The notes beneath the pieces are model-generated. The model searched no databases, had not been told where the DNA came from, and saw nothing but the letters and a program-made list of their open reading frames with translations. A DNA stretch of 16,147 nucleotides from Ga0077536 sp943370145 (GTDB lineage Bacteria; Pseudomonadota; Gammaproteobacteria; Ga0077536), in NCBI GenBank assembly GCA_943370145.1, contig CALRPY020000079.1:1-16147 (forward strand), read 5' to 3'. This document shows positions 1 through 12,783 of this stretch, one piece after another (position 1 is the stretch's first letter; each line of letters opens with the position of its first letter). Both the position numbers and the translations under genes were made by a program.

Positions 1-2
1 GC

Positions 3-149
3 GGCGTCGAGATGGTGATGCCGGGCGACAACATCAAGATCACGGTGAAGCTGATCAACCCGATCGCGATGGAGGAAGGCTTGCGCTTCGCCATCCGTGA
101 GGGTGGCCGCACGGTCGGTGCGGGCGTCGTCGCCAAGATCATTGCCTGA
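3..149 (+). CDS. tuf: Elongation factor Tu, 3' end (partial; upstream tuf copy)
   Basis: This is the last 48 codons plus the TGA stop of an EF-Tu gene; the 5' part lies outside the window. EF-Tu carries aminoacyl-tRNA to the ribosome as a GTP complex. The visible residues are the end of beta-barrel domain III, including the stretch GDNIKITVKLINPIAMEEG and the C-terminal GRTVGAGVVAKII, both highly characteristic of bacterial EF-Tu. It sits 84 bases upstream of a tRNA-Trp gene and ahead of secE-nusG, the usual tufB position in gamma- and betaproteobacteria. A second tuf begins at the right end of the window. Valine and alanine codons here are a mixture of C- and G-ending forms, unlike the strongly G-ending start of the other copy. 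The gene identity is secure; which copy is called tufA or tufB is convention. Confidence 0.97.
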   Translation, partial: GVEMVMPGDNIKITVKLINPIAMEEGLRFAIREGGRTVGAGVVAKIIA

Positions 150-173
150 GCGAGCCCCTCAGACGGGCTCAAT

Positions 174-203
174 GGCCGGCCGGGTCGCTTTGCGTCCGGC
201 CGG
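174..203 (+). other. GC-rich hairpin and 11-base direct repeat between tuf and tRNA-Trp
   Basis: CCGGCCGG at 176-183 can pair with the same palindromic octamer at 196-203, with CGC-TTT-GCG (186-194) stacked inside. The element CCGGCCGGGTC also occurs as a direct repeat at 176-186 and 196-206. A smaller hairpin, GAGCCC (152-157) with GGGCTC (165-170), lies just after the tuf stop. No T-run follows either hairpin, so neither is a standard intrinsic terminator. A 3'-end stabilising or processing role between tuf mRNA and tRNA is inference. Confidence 0.5.
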
Positions 204-233
204 GTCCGGTCAGCTAGCAGGTAAAGAAAGTAC

Positions 234-309
234 AGGCCAGTAGCTCAATTGGCAGAGCGGCGGTCTCCAAAACCGCAGGTTGGGGGTTCGAGACCCTCCT
301 GGCCTGCCA
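234..309 (+). tRNA. trpT: tRNA-Trp (anticodon CCA)
   Basis: A complete 76-nt cloverleaf can be drawn by eye. The acceptor stem is AGGCCAG (234-240) with CTGGCCT (299-305), followed by discriminator G306 and encoded CCA at 307-309. The D stem is GCTC (243-246) with GAGC (255-258). The anticodon stem is GCGGT (260-264) with ACCGC (272-276), and the seven-base loop CTCCAAA has anticodon CCA at 267-269, which reads UGG (Trp). A T loop GTTCGAG motif is present. No convincing promoter is visible between tuf and this gene, so it is probably cut from a tuf co-transcript. The tuf-tRNA-Trp-secE order matches the E. coli tufB-secE junction. Confidence 0.98.
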
Positions 310-327
310 CCTACCTTCCCCGGTAGG
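310..327 (+). other. Small hairpin immediately 3' of tRNA-Trp
   Basis: CCTACC (310-315) pairs with GGTAGG (322-327) around a TTCCCC loop, starting at the base after the encoded CCA. There is no T-run. It could help expose the tRNA 3' end for processing; this is inference. The remaining spacer up to secE (328-380) shows no clear promoter. Confidence 0.35.
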
Positions 328-380
328 CGGCAGGTGCCACCATTTCTCAATGTGTCCGGGCGCCACGAGTTTTTAATGAA

Positions 381-758
381 ATGAATTCCGAAGCAGAAGC
401 CGCAGGTTCGTCGCTAGATTCGGCAAAGCTGATTGTGGCGGTGCTGCTCGTCCTGGGCGGTATCGCGGCGTTTTATTACTTTGCGGATGTCTCGCGCCTG
501 GTGCGCGTGCTGGGGTTGGTCGCTGCCGGCATCGTCGCGGTGCTCATCGCTTCACAGACGGCAAAGGGGCGCTCCACGCTGGAGTTTGCCAAGGATACGC
601 AGGTCGAAGTCCGGAAGGTCGTGTGGCCCACGCGGCAGGAAACCATCCAGACCACCGGGGTGGTCGTCGTCGTGGTCATCGTCACCGCGCTTTTCCTGTG
701 GGTTCTCGATCTTCTGCTTGGCGGCATCACCCGCTGGTTGATGGGGCACGGAGGTTGA
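381..758 (+). CDS. secE: Preprotein translocase subunit SecE
   Basis: SecE is the small integral-membrane clamp subunit of the SecYEG channel that exports proteins across the inner membrane. The 125-residue protein matches the three-helix gammaproteobacterial form (E. coli about 127). Hydrophobic helices lie at about residues 16-34, 40-58 and 90-112. The conserved cytoplasmic amphipathic region and hinge read EVRKVVWPTRQETIQTT just before the last, essential helix. The chosen ATG gives the normal N-terminus. Its ribosome-binding site is weak (ACGAG about 10 bases upstream), and a short overlapping ATG-AAA-TGA lies just before it at 377. nusG begins four bases after the stop, so the two are almost certainly co-transcribed and translationally coupled, as in the conserved secE-nusG pair. 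Confidence 0.97.
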   Translation: MNSEAEAAGSSLDSAKLIVAVLLVLGGIAAFYYFADVSRLVRVLGLVAAGIVAVLIASQTAKGRSTLEFAKDTQVEVRKVVWPTRQETIQTTGVVVVVVIVTALFLWVLDLLLGGITRWLMGHGG

Positions 759-762
759 TGGC

Positions 763-1296
763 ATGAGTCTTCGCTGGTACGTCGTTCACGCCTACTCCGG
801 CTTCGAGAATCAGGTCAAGAAGTCTCTGGAGGATCGCGTCAAGCGCTTCGCCCTGGAGGACAAGTTCGGCCAGATCCTCGTGCCGACCGAAGAAGTCGTC
901 GAGATGCGCGACGGCCAGAAGCGCAAGAGTGACCGCAAGTTTTTCCCGGGCTACGTGCTGGTCCAGATGGAGATGGCCGACGATTCCTGGCATCTGGTCA
1001 AGGATTGCCCGAAGGTCATGGGTTTCATCGGCGGCACCAGCGACAAACCAGCGCCGATCACGGAACGCGAAGCCCAGAACATCCTGAATCGCATCCAGGA
1101 AGGCGCCGAGAAGCCCAAGCCGAAAGTCCTGTTCGAGGTCGGAGAAGTGGTGCGCGTCATCGACGGCCCGTTCACCGACTTCAACGGTGTGGTTGAAGAA
1201 GTCAATTACGAAAAGAGTCGCCTGCGGGTGGCCGTGTCCATTTTCGGACGGTCGACGCCAGTCGAACTCGAATTCGGTCAGGTGTCCAAGGACTGA
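763..1296 (+). CDS. nusG: Transcription termination/antitermination factor NusG
   Basis: NusG binds RNA polymerase across the cleft, suppresses pausing, recruits Rho, and links polymerase to ribosomal protein S10. The 177-residue protein has the NGN domain at about residues 1-118, with the typical start RWYVVHAYSGFENQVKKSL and a KFFPGYVLVQM segment. The KOW domain at about 124-177 carries GEVVRVIDGPFTDFNGVVEEV. Length is close to E. coli NusG (181). A good GGAGG at 750-754 sits inside the end of secE, eight bases ahead of the ATG, and the secE stop is only four bases upstream. Downstream comes a 97-base leader and rplK. No frameshift or unusual residue is seen. Confidence 0.98.
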   Translation: MSLRWYVVHAYSGFENQVKKSLEDRVKRFALEDKFGQILVPTEEVVEMRDGQKRKSDRKFFPGYVLVQMEMADDSWHLVKDCPKVMGFIGGTSDKPAPITEREAQNILNRIQEGAEKPKPKVLFEVGEVVRVIDGPFTDFNGVVEEVNYEKSRLRVAVSIFGRSTPVELEFGQVSKD

Positions 1297-1318
1297 CGCG
1301 GACACTGTTCCCCGGCGA

Positions 1319-1336
1319 CGCGACCGGCTGGTCGCG
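1319..1336 (+). other. Hairpin in the nusG-rplK spacer
   Basis: CGCGACC (1319-1325) pairs perfectly with GGTCGCG (1330-1336) around a GGCT tetraloop, 22 bases after the nusG stop. No T-run follows, so it is not a clear intrinsic terminator. It may separate nusG from the rplK translational unit or serve as a processing site; function unknown. Confidence 0.45.
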
Positions 1337-1353
1337 CGCCATCCTGCTCAAAA

Positions 1354-1380
1354 CGGGGAGCCGCAAGGCGCTTGAACCCG
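1354..1380 (+). promoter_or_regulatory. Candidate L1-binding autoregulatory hairpin in the rplK leader
   Basis: An outer stem CGGG (1354-1357) with CCCG (1377-1380) encloses an asymmetric internal loop, GA on the left and GCTTGAA on the right. Inside is a GCC (1360-1362) with GGC (1367-1369) stem capped by a GCAA tetraloop. The helix-loop-helix layout and the bases GGGAG...CTTGAA...CC resemble the 23S rRNA site bound by ribosomal protein L1. In E. coli, L1 represses the L11 operon by binding such a mimic in the leader. Here the element ends directly on the GAGGAG ribosome-binding site (1380-1385) of rplK. Binding is inferred from structure and position. Confidence 0.75.
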
Positions 1381-1393
1381 AGGAGATGGCATC

Positions 1394-1825
1394 GTGGCTA
1401 AAAAGATAGATTCCTATATCAAGCTGCAGGTCGCAGCGGGTAAGGCGAATCCGAGTCCCCCGGTTGGTCCCGCGCTGGGCCAACGCGGCGTGAACATCAT
1501 GCAGTTCTGCAAGGAGTTCAACGCTCGCACCCAGACGCTCGAAGAGGGCCTGCCGATCCCGGTGGTCATCACCGTGTTCTCGGACAAGAGCTTTACCTTC
1601 ATCACCAAGACACCGCCCGCGTCGGTCCTGATCCGCAAGGCGGCCGGCGTACCGAAGGGTAGCGCCGTGCCGAACAAGGACAAGGTGGGCAAGGTCACGA
1701 AGTCGCAGATCGAGGAAATCGCGAAAGCCAAGCAGCCGGACTTGACCGCTGCCGACATGAATGCAGCCGTGCGCACGATCGCGGGTACCGCCCGAAGCAT
1801 GGGCATCGAAGTGGAGGGCCTCTGA
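1394..1825 (+). CDS. rplK: 50S ribosomal protein L11
   Basis: L11 binds the GTPase-associated centre of 23S rRNA at the base of the stalk and is needed for elongation-factor function and RelA activation. The 143-residue protein has the usual length. The N-terminal domain starts MAKKIDSYIKLQVAAGKANP with the proline-rich SPPVGPALGQRGVNIMQFCK. The C-terminal RNA-binding domain includes the conserved KSQIEEIAKAKQPDL and the ending GTARSMGIEVEG. The start is GTG at 1394, chosen because GAGGAG (1380-1385) is eight bases upstream and the protein then begins like other L11s. rplA starts one base after the stop, so the two are translationally coupled. Repression by L1 through the leader hairpin is likely. 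Confidence 0.98.
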   Translation: MAKKIDSYIKLQVAAGKANPSPPVGPALGQRGVNIMQFCKEFNARTQTLEEGLPIPVVITVFSDKSFTFITKTPPASVLIRKAAGVPKGSAVPNKDKVGKVTKSQIEEIAKAKQPDLTAADMNAAVRTIAGTARSMGIEVEGL

Positions 1826-1826
1826 C

Positions 1827-2528
1827 ATGGCGAAAGTATCCAAGCGCCGCCGCGCCATTCTCGAAAAGGTCGGCAATCCGAACCAGCCCCGCACGCTCGA
1901 AGACGCGCTGAAGCTCGTCAAGGAAGTGGCCTCCGCCAAGTTCGACGAAACCGTCGATGTCGCCGTCAATCTCGGCGTCGACCCGCGCAAGTCCGACCAG
2001 GTCGTCCGTGGCTCGACCGTCCTGCCGCACGGTACCGGCAAGCAGGTTCGCGTCGCCGTCTTCGCGGACGGTGCGGACGGCGAAGCCGCCCGCAACGCCG
2101 GTGCTGACGTTGTCGGCCTCGACGACTTGGCCGACCAGGTGAAGCAGGGCAAGATCGATTTCGACGTCGCGATCGCAACGCCAGCCACAATGCGCGTCGT
2201 CGGCCAGTTGGGCCAGGTCCTGGGCCCGCGCGGCCTGATGCCGAACCCCAAGGTCGGCACCGTCACGACCGACGTCGCCGGCGCTGTCCGCAATGCGAAG
2301 GCCGGCCAGGTGCGTTATCGCACCGACAAGGCGGGCATCATTCATTGCGCTATCGGCAAGGCCTCTTTCGACGTTGAAGCCCTCAAGGCCAATTTCGAGG
2401 CGGTCCTGAGCGATCTGCGCAAGGCCAAGCCGAGTACCGCGAAGGGCATCTACCTGCGCCAGATCATGGTTTCCTCCACGATGGGTCCCGGGATCATGGT
2501 CGACCGCGCCTCGGTGGAGACGGTCTGA
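1827..2528 (+). CDS. rplA: 50S ribosomal protein L1
   Basis: L1 forms the mobile arm that helps eject deacylated tRNA from the E site, and in gammaproteobacteria it is also the translational repressor of its own operon. The ATG at 1827 gives a 233-residue protein starting MAKVSKRRRAILEKV, the family-standard N-terminus and length. The open frame extends further upstream to 1761, but that part lies inside rplK. GGAGGG at 1813-1818 supplies the ribosome-binding site within the end of rplK. Diagnostic segments are TVDVAVNLGVDPRKSDQ, the L1 signature VVGQLGQVLGPRGLMPNPK, and GIYLRQIMVSSTMGPGI near the C-terminus. The rplK stop lies one base before the start, so translation of both depends on the single upstream site. 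Confidence 0.98.
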   Translation: MAKVSKRRRAILEKVGNPNQPRTLEDALKLVKEVASAKFDETVDVAVNLGVDPRKSDQVVRGSTVLPHGTGKQVRVAVFADGADGEAARNAGADVVGLDDLADQVKQGKIDFDVAIATPATMRVVGQLGQVLGPRGLMPNPKVGTVTTDVAGAVRNAKAGQVRYRTDKAGIIHCAIGKASFDVEALKANFEAVLSDLRKAKPSTAKGIYLRQIMVSSTMGPGIMVDRASVETV

Positions 2529-2573
2529 GCGGCCAACGCCGCGGCAGGCTTTCCGAATTGAACTAGAGAAGTA

Positions 2574-2609
2574 CTTTGGGCCGCCGGCACCAGCCGGCGG
2601 ACGTCAAAG
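2574..2609 (+). other. Two-tier hairpin after rplA
   Basis: CTTTG (2574-2578) pairs with CAAAG (2605-2609). Inside it CCGCCGGC (2581-2588) pairs perfectly with GCCGGCGG (2593-2600) around an ACCA loop. It lies 45 bases after the rplA stop and abuts the L10 leader stem that starts at 2610. No T-run follows, so it is not an intrinsic terminator. It could be a 5' part of the L10 leader fold or a processing site. Confidence 0.5.
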
Positions 2610-2724
2610 ACCGCAGGCCCGAGCGGCTCACGGTCGTCCGTACCCAGCCCACCCCAGTGGTGGGCGGCATGCGAGGCGACCGCGCCGACGGTTAATCGGC
2701 TCTCAACCGGCCTGCGCAGACGGT
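2610..2724 (+). promoter_or_regulatory. L10 leader RNA (r-protein L10 / L10-L12 autoregulation)
   Basis: The basal stem ACCG (2610-2613) with CGGT (2721-2724) stacks on CAGGCC (2614-2619) with GGCCTG (2709-2714), with a one-sided six-base bulge CGCAGA at 2715-2720. This asymmetric bulge with the GACCGCAGG...CTGCGCAGACGGT signature is the kink-turn-bearing core known from bacterial L10 leaders. Inner arms are CGGTCG (2631-2636) with CGACCG (2677-2682), GCCCACC (2647-2653) with GGTGGGC (2659-2665), and GCCGA (2684-2688) with TCGGC (2696-2700). In the known system the L10(L12)4 complex binds this RNA and represses rplJ-rplL translation. The position between rplA and rplJ fits. Pairings were worked out by eye. 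Confidence 0.85.
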
Positions 2725-2830
2725 GCTCCCCAAACAGGTTGACGCCTGGTTAGAGCGCCGTACAAGGGCGCCGGCGATTCCCGCCGGCCACCAAGTGGGA
2801 TGGTGCCCGAAGCGATTCGGCGCGCCGAAC
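2725..2830 (+). other. Hairpin series between the L10 leader core and the rplJ ribosome-binding site
   Basis: Four local hairpins follow the L10 leader core. CAGG (2735-2738) pairs with CCTG (2745-2748). GCCGGCG (2770-2776) pairs with CGCCGGC (2782-2788). CACCA (2789-2793) pairs with TGGTG (2801-2805). CCGAA (2807-2811) pairs with TTCGG (2816-2820) around a GNRA-type GCGA loop. The last ends 10 bases before the rplJ ribosome-binding site. None has a T-run. They complete the 316-base gene-free gap from 2529 to 2844. Their role in transmitting L10 binding to rplJ initiation is inference. Confidence 0.45.
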
Positions 2831-2836
2831 CAGGAG
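2831..2836 (+). promoter_or_regulatory. rplJ ribosome-binding site that fixes the GTG start
   Basis: CAGGAG lies eight bases ahead of GTG 2845. It selects this GTG over the in-frame ATG at 2800, which has no such site and lies within leader hairpins. Confidence 0.8.
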
Positions 2837-2844
2837 TAGTAGAT

Positions 2845-3375
2845 GTGAGTCTGACTTTAGAGCAAAAGCAGTCGATTGTTGCTGAAGTCAATGCCGTCGC
2901 AGCCAAGGCCCAGTCGGCGATCGCCGCCGAGTACGCCGGGCTCAGCGTCGCGCAGATGACGGCCTTGCGCAGCAAGGCTCGCGCCGCCGGTGTGTACATC
3001 AAGGTGGTCAAGAACACCTTGGCACGCCGCGCTGTCGCGGGTACGGAGTTCGAGTGCCTGGTCGAGAAGCTCGCTGGTCCGCTCGTGCTGGTGTTTTCCT
3101 CCGATGATCCCGGTGCCGGCGCTCGCGTCGTGCGCGATTTCATCAAGGACAACCAGAAGCTCGTACCCGTCGCGATCGCGATCGGCGGCCAGCTGCGCGG
3201 TCCCAAGGACCTGCCGGCCGTGGCTTCCCTGCCGACCCTCGACGAAGCGCGCGCGCAGTTGCTTGGCACCCTGCAGGCACCGGCGAGCCAGCTGGTACGG
3301 ACACTGGCCGAACCAGCGGGTCAATTCGTGCGAGTGCTGGCCGCGTACCGCGACAAGCAACAAGAAGCTGCCTGA
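2845..3375 (+). CDS. rplJ: 50S ribosomal protein L10
   Basis: L10 anchors the L7/L12 dimers to form the ribosomal stalk and also represses its own operon. The GTG at 2845 gives 176 residues starting MSLTLEQKQSIVAEVNAVAA, the expected L10 N-terminus. The frame stays open to an ATG at 2800, but the extra residues match no L10 start and fall in leader RNA. The RNA-binding N-domain spans about residues 1-130, with AEYAGLSVAQMTALRSKARA and VVKNTLARRAV. The C-terminal helix (about 135-176) is the L7/L12 docking site. It is about 11 residues longer than E. coli L10 (165), within the range for the family. rplL follows after 45 bases. Confidence 0.97.
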   Translation: MSLTLEQKQSIVAEVNAVAAKAQSAIAAEYAGLSVAQMTALRSKARAAGVYIKVVKNTLARRAVAGTEFECLVEKLAGPLVLVFSSDDPGAGARVVRDFIKDNQKLVPVAIAIGGQLRGPKDLPAVASLPTLDEARAQLLGTLQAPASQLVRTLAEPAGQFVRVLAAYRDKQQEAA

Positions 3376-3420
3376 TTCCATTTCGAACACATTCAAGTTA
3401 CCTGTTTTAGGAGATCCAAA

Positions 3421-3795
3421 ATGGCCGTATCCAAACAAGAACTGGTCGAGGCGCTGAGCAGCCTGACGATTCTCGAAGTCACCGAGCTGGTCAAGGAGCT
3501 CGAAGAGAAGTGGGGCGTTTCCGCCGCTGTAGCTGCAGCCCCCGTCATGATCGCCGCTGAAGCCGCCGCGCCGGTTGAAGTGAAGGAAGACTTCGACGTC
3601 GTGATGACCAGCTTCGGCGAGAACAAGGTCAACGTCATCAAGGCCGTTCGCGCCATCACCGGCCTGGGGCTGAAGGAAGCCAAGGACATGGTCGAAGGCG
3701 TCCCGTCCGTGGTGAAGGAAGCCGCGCCGAAGGCGGAAGCCGAATCGATCAAGAAGCAGCTCGAAGAAGCCGGCGCGAAGGTCGAACTCAAGTAA
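3421..3795 (+). CDS. rplL: 50S ribosomal protein L7/L12
   Basis: L7/L12 is the multi-copy stalk protein that recruits translational GTPases and stimulates their hydrolysis. The 124-residue protein has the dimerising N-terminal domain (about residues 1-32), an Ala/Val/Pro-rich flexible hinge (about 33-53), and the globular C-terminal domain from about 54. The latter holds the factor-binding face KVNVIKAVRAITGLGLKEAKDMVEG and the ending KKQLEEAGAKVELK. A strong TAGGAG (3408-3413) lies seven bases before the ATG, in keeping with the several-fold excess of this protein over L10. The gene is followed by a large hairpin with a T-rich tail before rpoB. Confidence 0.98.
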   Translation: MAVSKQELVEALSSLTILEVTELVKELEEKWGVSAAVAAAPVMIAAEAAAPVEVKEDFDVVMTSFGENKVNVIKAVRAITGLGLKEAKDMVEGVPSVVKEAAPKAEAESIKKQLEEAGAKVELK

Positions 3796-3832
3796 GTTCG
3801 AGCTTCCCGCCTCTGATGGCTGGAGCAAAGCT

Positions 3833-3887
3833 GGAAACGGCGGGCGGTTCGGTTTGCGAACCCGCCCGCTGTTTCCATTTGTATTTT
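3833..3887 (+). terminator. Candidate attenuator / processing hairpin between rplL and rpoB
   Basis: GGAAAC (3833-3838) pairs with GTTTCC (3871-3876). A G-T pair, GCGGGCG (3840-3846) with CGCCCGC (3863-3869), a bulged C3862, and GTTCG (3847-3851) with CGAAC (3857-3861) continue the helix to a GTTTG loop. That makes about 19 base pairs. A T-rich, interrupted tract ATTTGTATTTT follows at 3877-3887. In E. coli the same spacer holds an attenuator that lowers rpoBC transcription relative to rplJL, and an RNase III cut. A partial terminator or RNase III substrate is therefore likely here. The imperfect T-tract suggests incomplete termination. Confidence 0.7.
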
Positions 3888-3905
3888 CCGGCCCCGCAGG
3901 CACAC

Positions 3906-3929
3906 CGCGAACCCCGCCGGGGCTTCGCG
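3906..3929 (+). other. Second hairpin upstream of rpoB with an alternative pairing
   Basis: CGCGAA (3906-3911) plus CCCC (3912-3915) pairs with GGGG (3919-3922), bulged C3923 and TTCGCG (3924-3929). Alternatively GCCCCG at 3891-3896 can pair with CGGGGC at 3918-3923, which would break this hairpin. It ends 25 bases before the rpoB ribosome-binding site and has no T-run. Confidence 0.45.
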
Positions 3930-3965
3930 CAGATGACAGAGTCGTCAGGTAAATAGAGGACGAAC

Positions 3966-8219
<4,254 letters not shown>

Positions 8220-8266
8220 ACCGCATGCGCCGACCAGTGAAAGACACCGTCTAAGGAGCTGTCAAC

Positions 8267-12499
<4,233 letters not shown>

Positions 12500-12507
12500 C
12501 GTGATCG

Positions 12508-12537
12508 TTGACACCCGTTTACCCGGGTCAATATAAT
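12508..12537 (+). promoter_or_regulatory. Consensus sigma-70 promoter downstream of rpoC
   Basis: A perfect -35 TTGACA (12508-12513) and a perfect -10 TATAAT (12532-12537) are separated by 18 bases. Transcription should start around 12544-12546. The spacer contains the palindrome ACCCGGGT (12521-12528), a repeated ACCCG, and an imperfect inverted repeat TTGAC (12508-12512) with GTCAA (12527-12531), which could be an operator. Downstream genes are rpsL-rpsG-fusA-tuf, so this is the best candidate str operon promoter. However, an intrinsic terminator begins only a few bases after the predicted start site. Confidence 0.85.
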
Positions 12538-12547
12538 TCCGCTCCTG

Positions 12548-12581
12548 CGACAGGCCCGGTCTCCGAGCCTGTCGTTTTTTT
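12548..12581 (+). terminator. Rho-independent terminator after rpoC / promoter-proximal attenuator of the str operon
   Basis: CGACAGGC (12548-12555) pairs perfectly with GCCTGTCG (12567-12574). Inside, CGG (12557-12559) can pair with CCG (12563-12565) around a TCT loop. Seven Ts follow at 12575-12581. This is a textbook intrinsic terminator and the natural end of the rpoBC transcript. It also lies within the first 40 bases of any RNA started at the consensus promoter just upstream. Confidence 0.9.
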
Positions 12582-12783
12582 CACGCTGGATATTCCCGTT
12601 CTCAGGACACCCGCCGCGGCAGCTTCTGCCCGGTGACCGGCAGTCGCCCGGTGGTCTAGCGGTGGGAACGGGGGTTTAAGCCCCCTGGCGCTAATTAAAA
12701 ATCAAGAAGGCGTGGCCTGACAGGGCCGCAGCCTGCGGTAACTTGCACAGCCCCTTACCGGGCCGAGAGATGGAAAAGGGCAC
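12582..12783 (+). promoter_or_regulatory. Structured leader of rpsL with competing pairings
   Basis: This 202-base stretch holds no gene. A long-range helix GCCCGGT (12646-12652) with ACCGGGC (12757-12763) closes it. Inside are GGGGG (12670-12674) with CCCCC (12681-12685), GGCCT (12714-12718) with GGGCC (12723-12727), and the overlapping CCGCA (12726-12730) with TGCGG (12734-12738). Upstream, GGCAG (12618-12622) with CTGCC (12626-12630) competes with CTGCC with GGCAG (12639-12643). GCCCGGTG occurs twice (12628-12635 and 12646-12653), so two strands compete for one partner. An AT-rich linker lies at 12691-12702. A regulatory role is inference; attenuator-like rpsL leaders have been predicted in Pseudomonas. 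Confidence 0.5.

Noticed and set aside
1761..1826. Upstream extension of the rplA reading frame
   Set aside because: It overlaps the end of rplK. The ATG at 1827 has a good ribosome-binding site and gives the standard L1 N-terminus.
2739..2766. Possible promoter TTGACG - 16 bases - TACAAG in the L10 leader
   Set aside because: The -10 lacks the conserved final T, the spacer is short, and the bases lie in a likely hairpin loop and flank. Too weak to call without a mapped 5' end.
2800..2844. Upstream ATG start for rplJ
   Set aside because: The extra residues match no L10 start, the codons lie in leader hairpins, and CAGGAG is ideally spaced for GTG 2845.
12646..12690. tRNA-like start (D-arm-like GTGGTCTAGCGGTGG and a GGGG/CCCC stem with a 7-base loop) in the rpsL leader
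   Set aside because: There is no T arm, no correctly spaced acceptor partner and no CCA. The apparent anticodon UUA would read a stop codon, and the pairing partner of GCCCGGT is 105 bases away.
12689..12704. AT-rich island TAATTAAAAATC as a -10 element for rpsL
   Set aside because: No acceptable -35 lies 16-18 bases upstream. It is more likely an unpaired linker in the leader.
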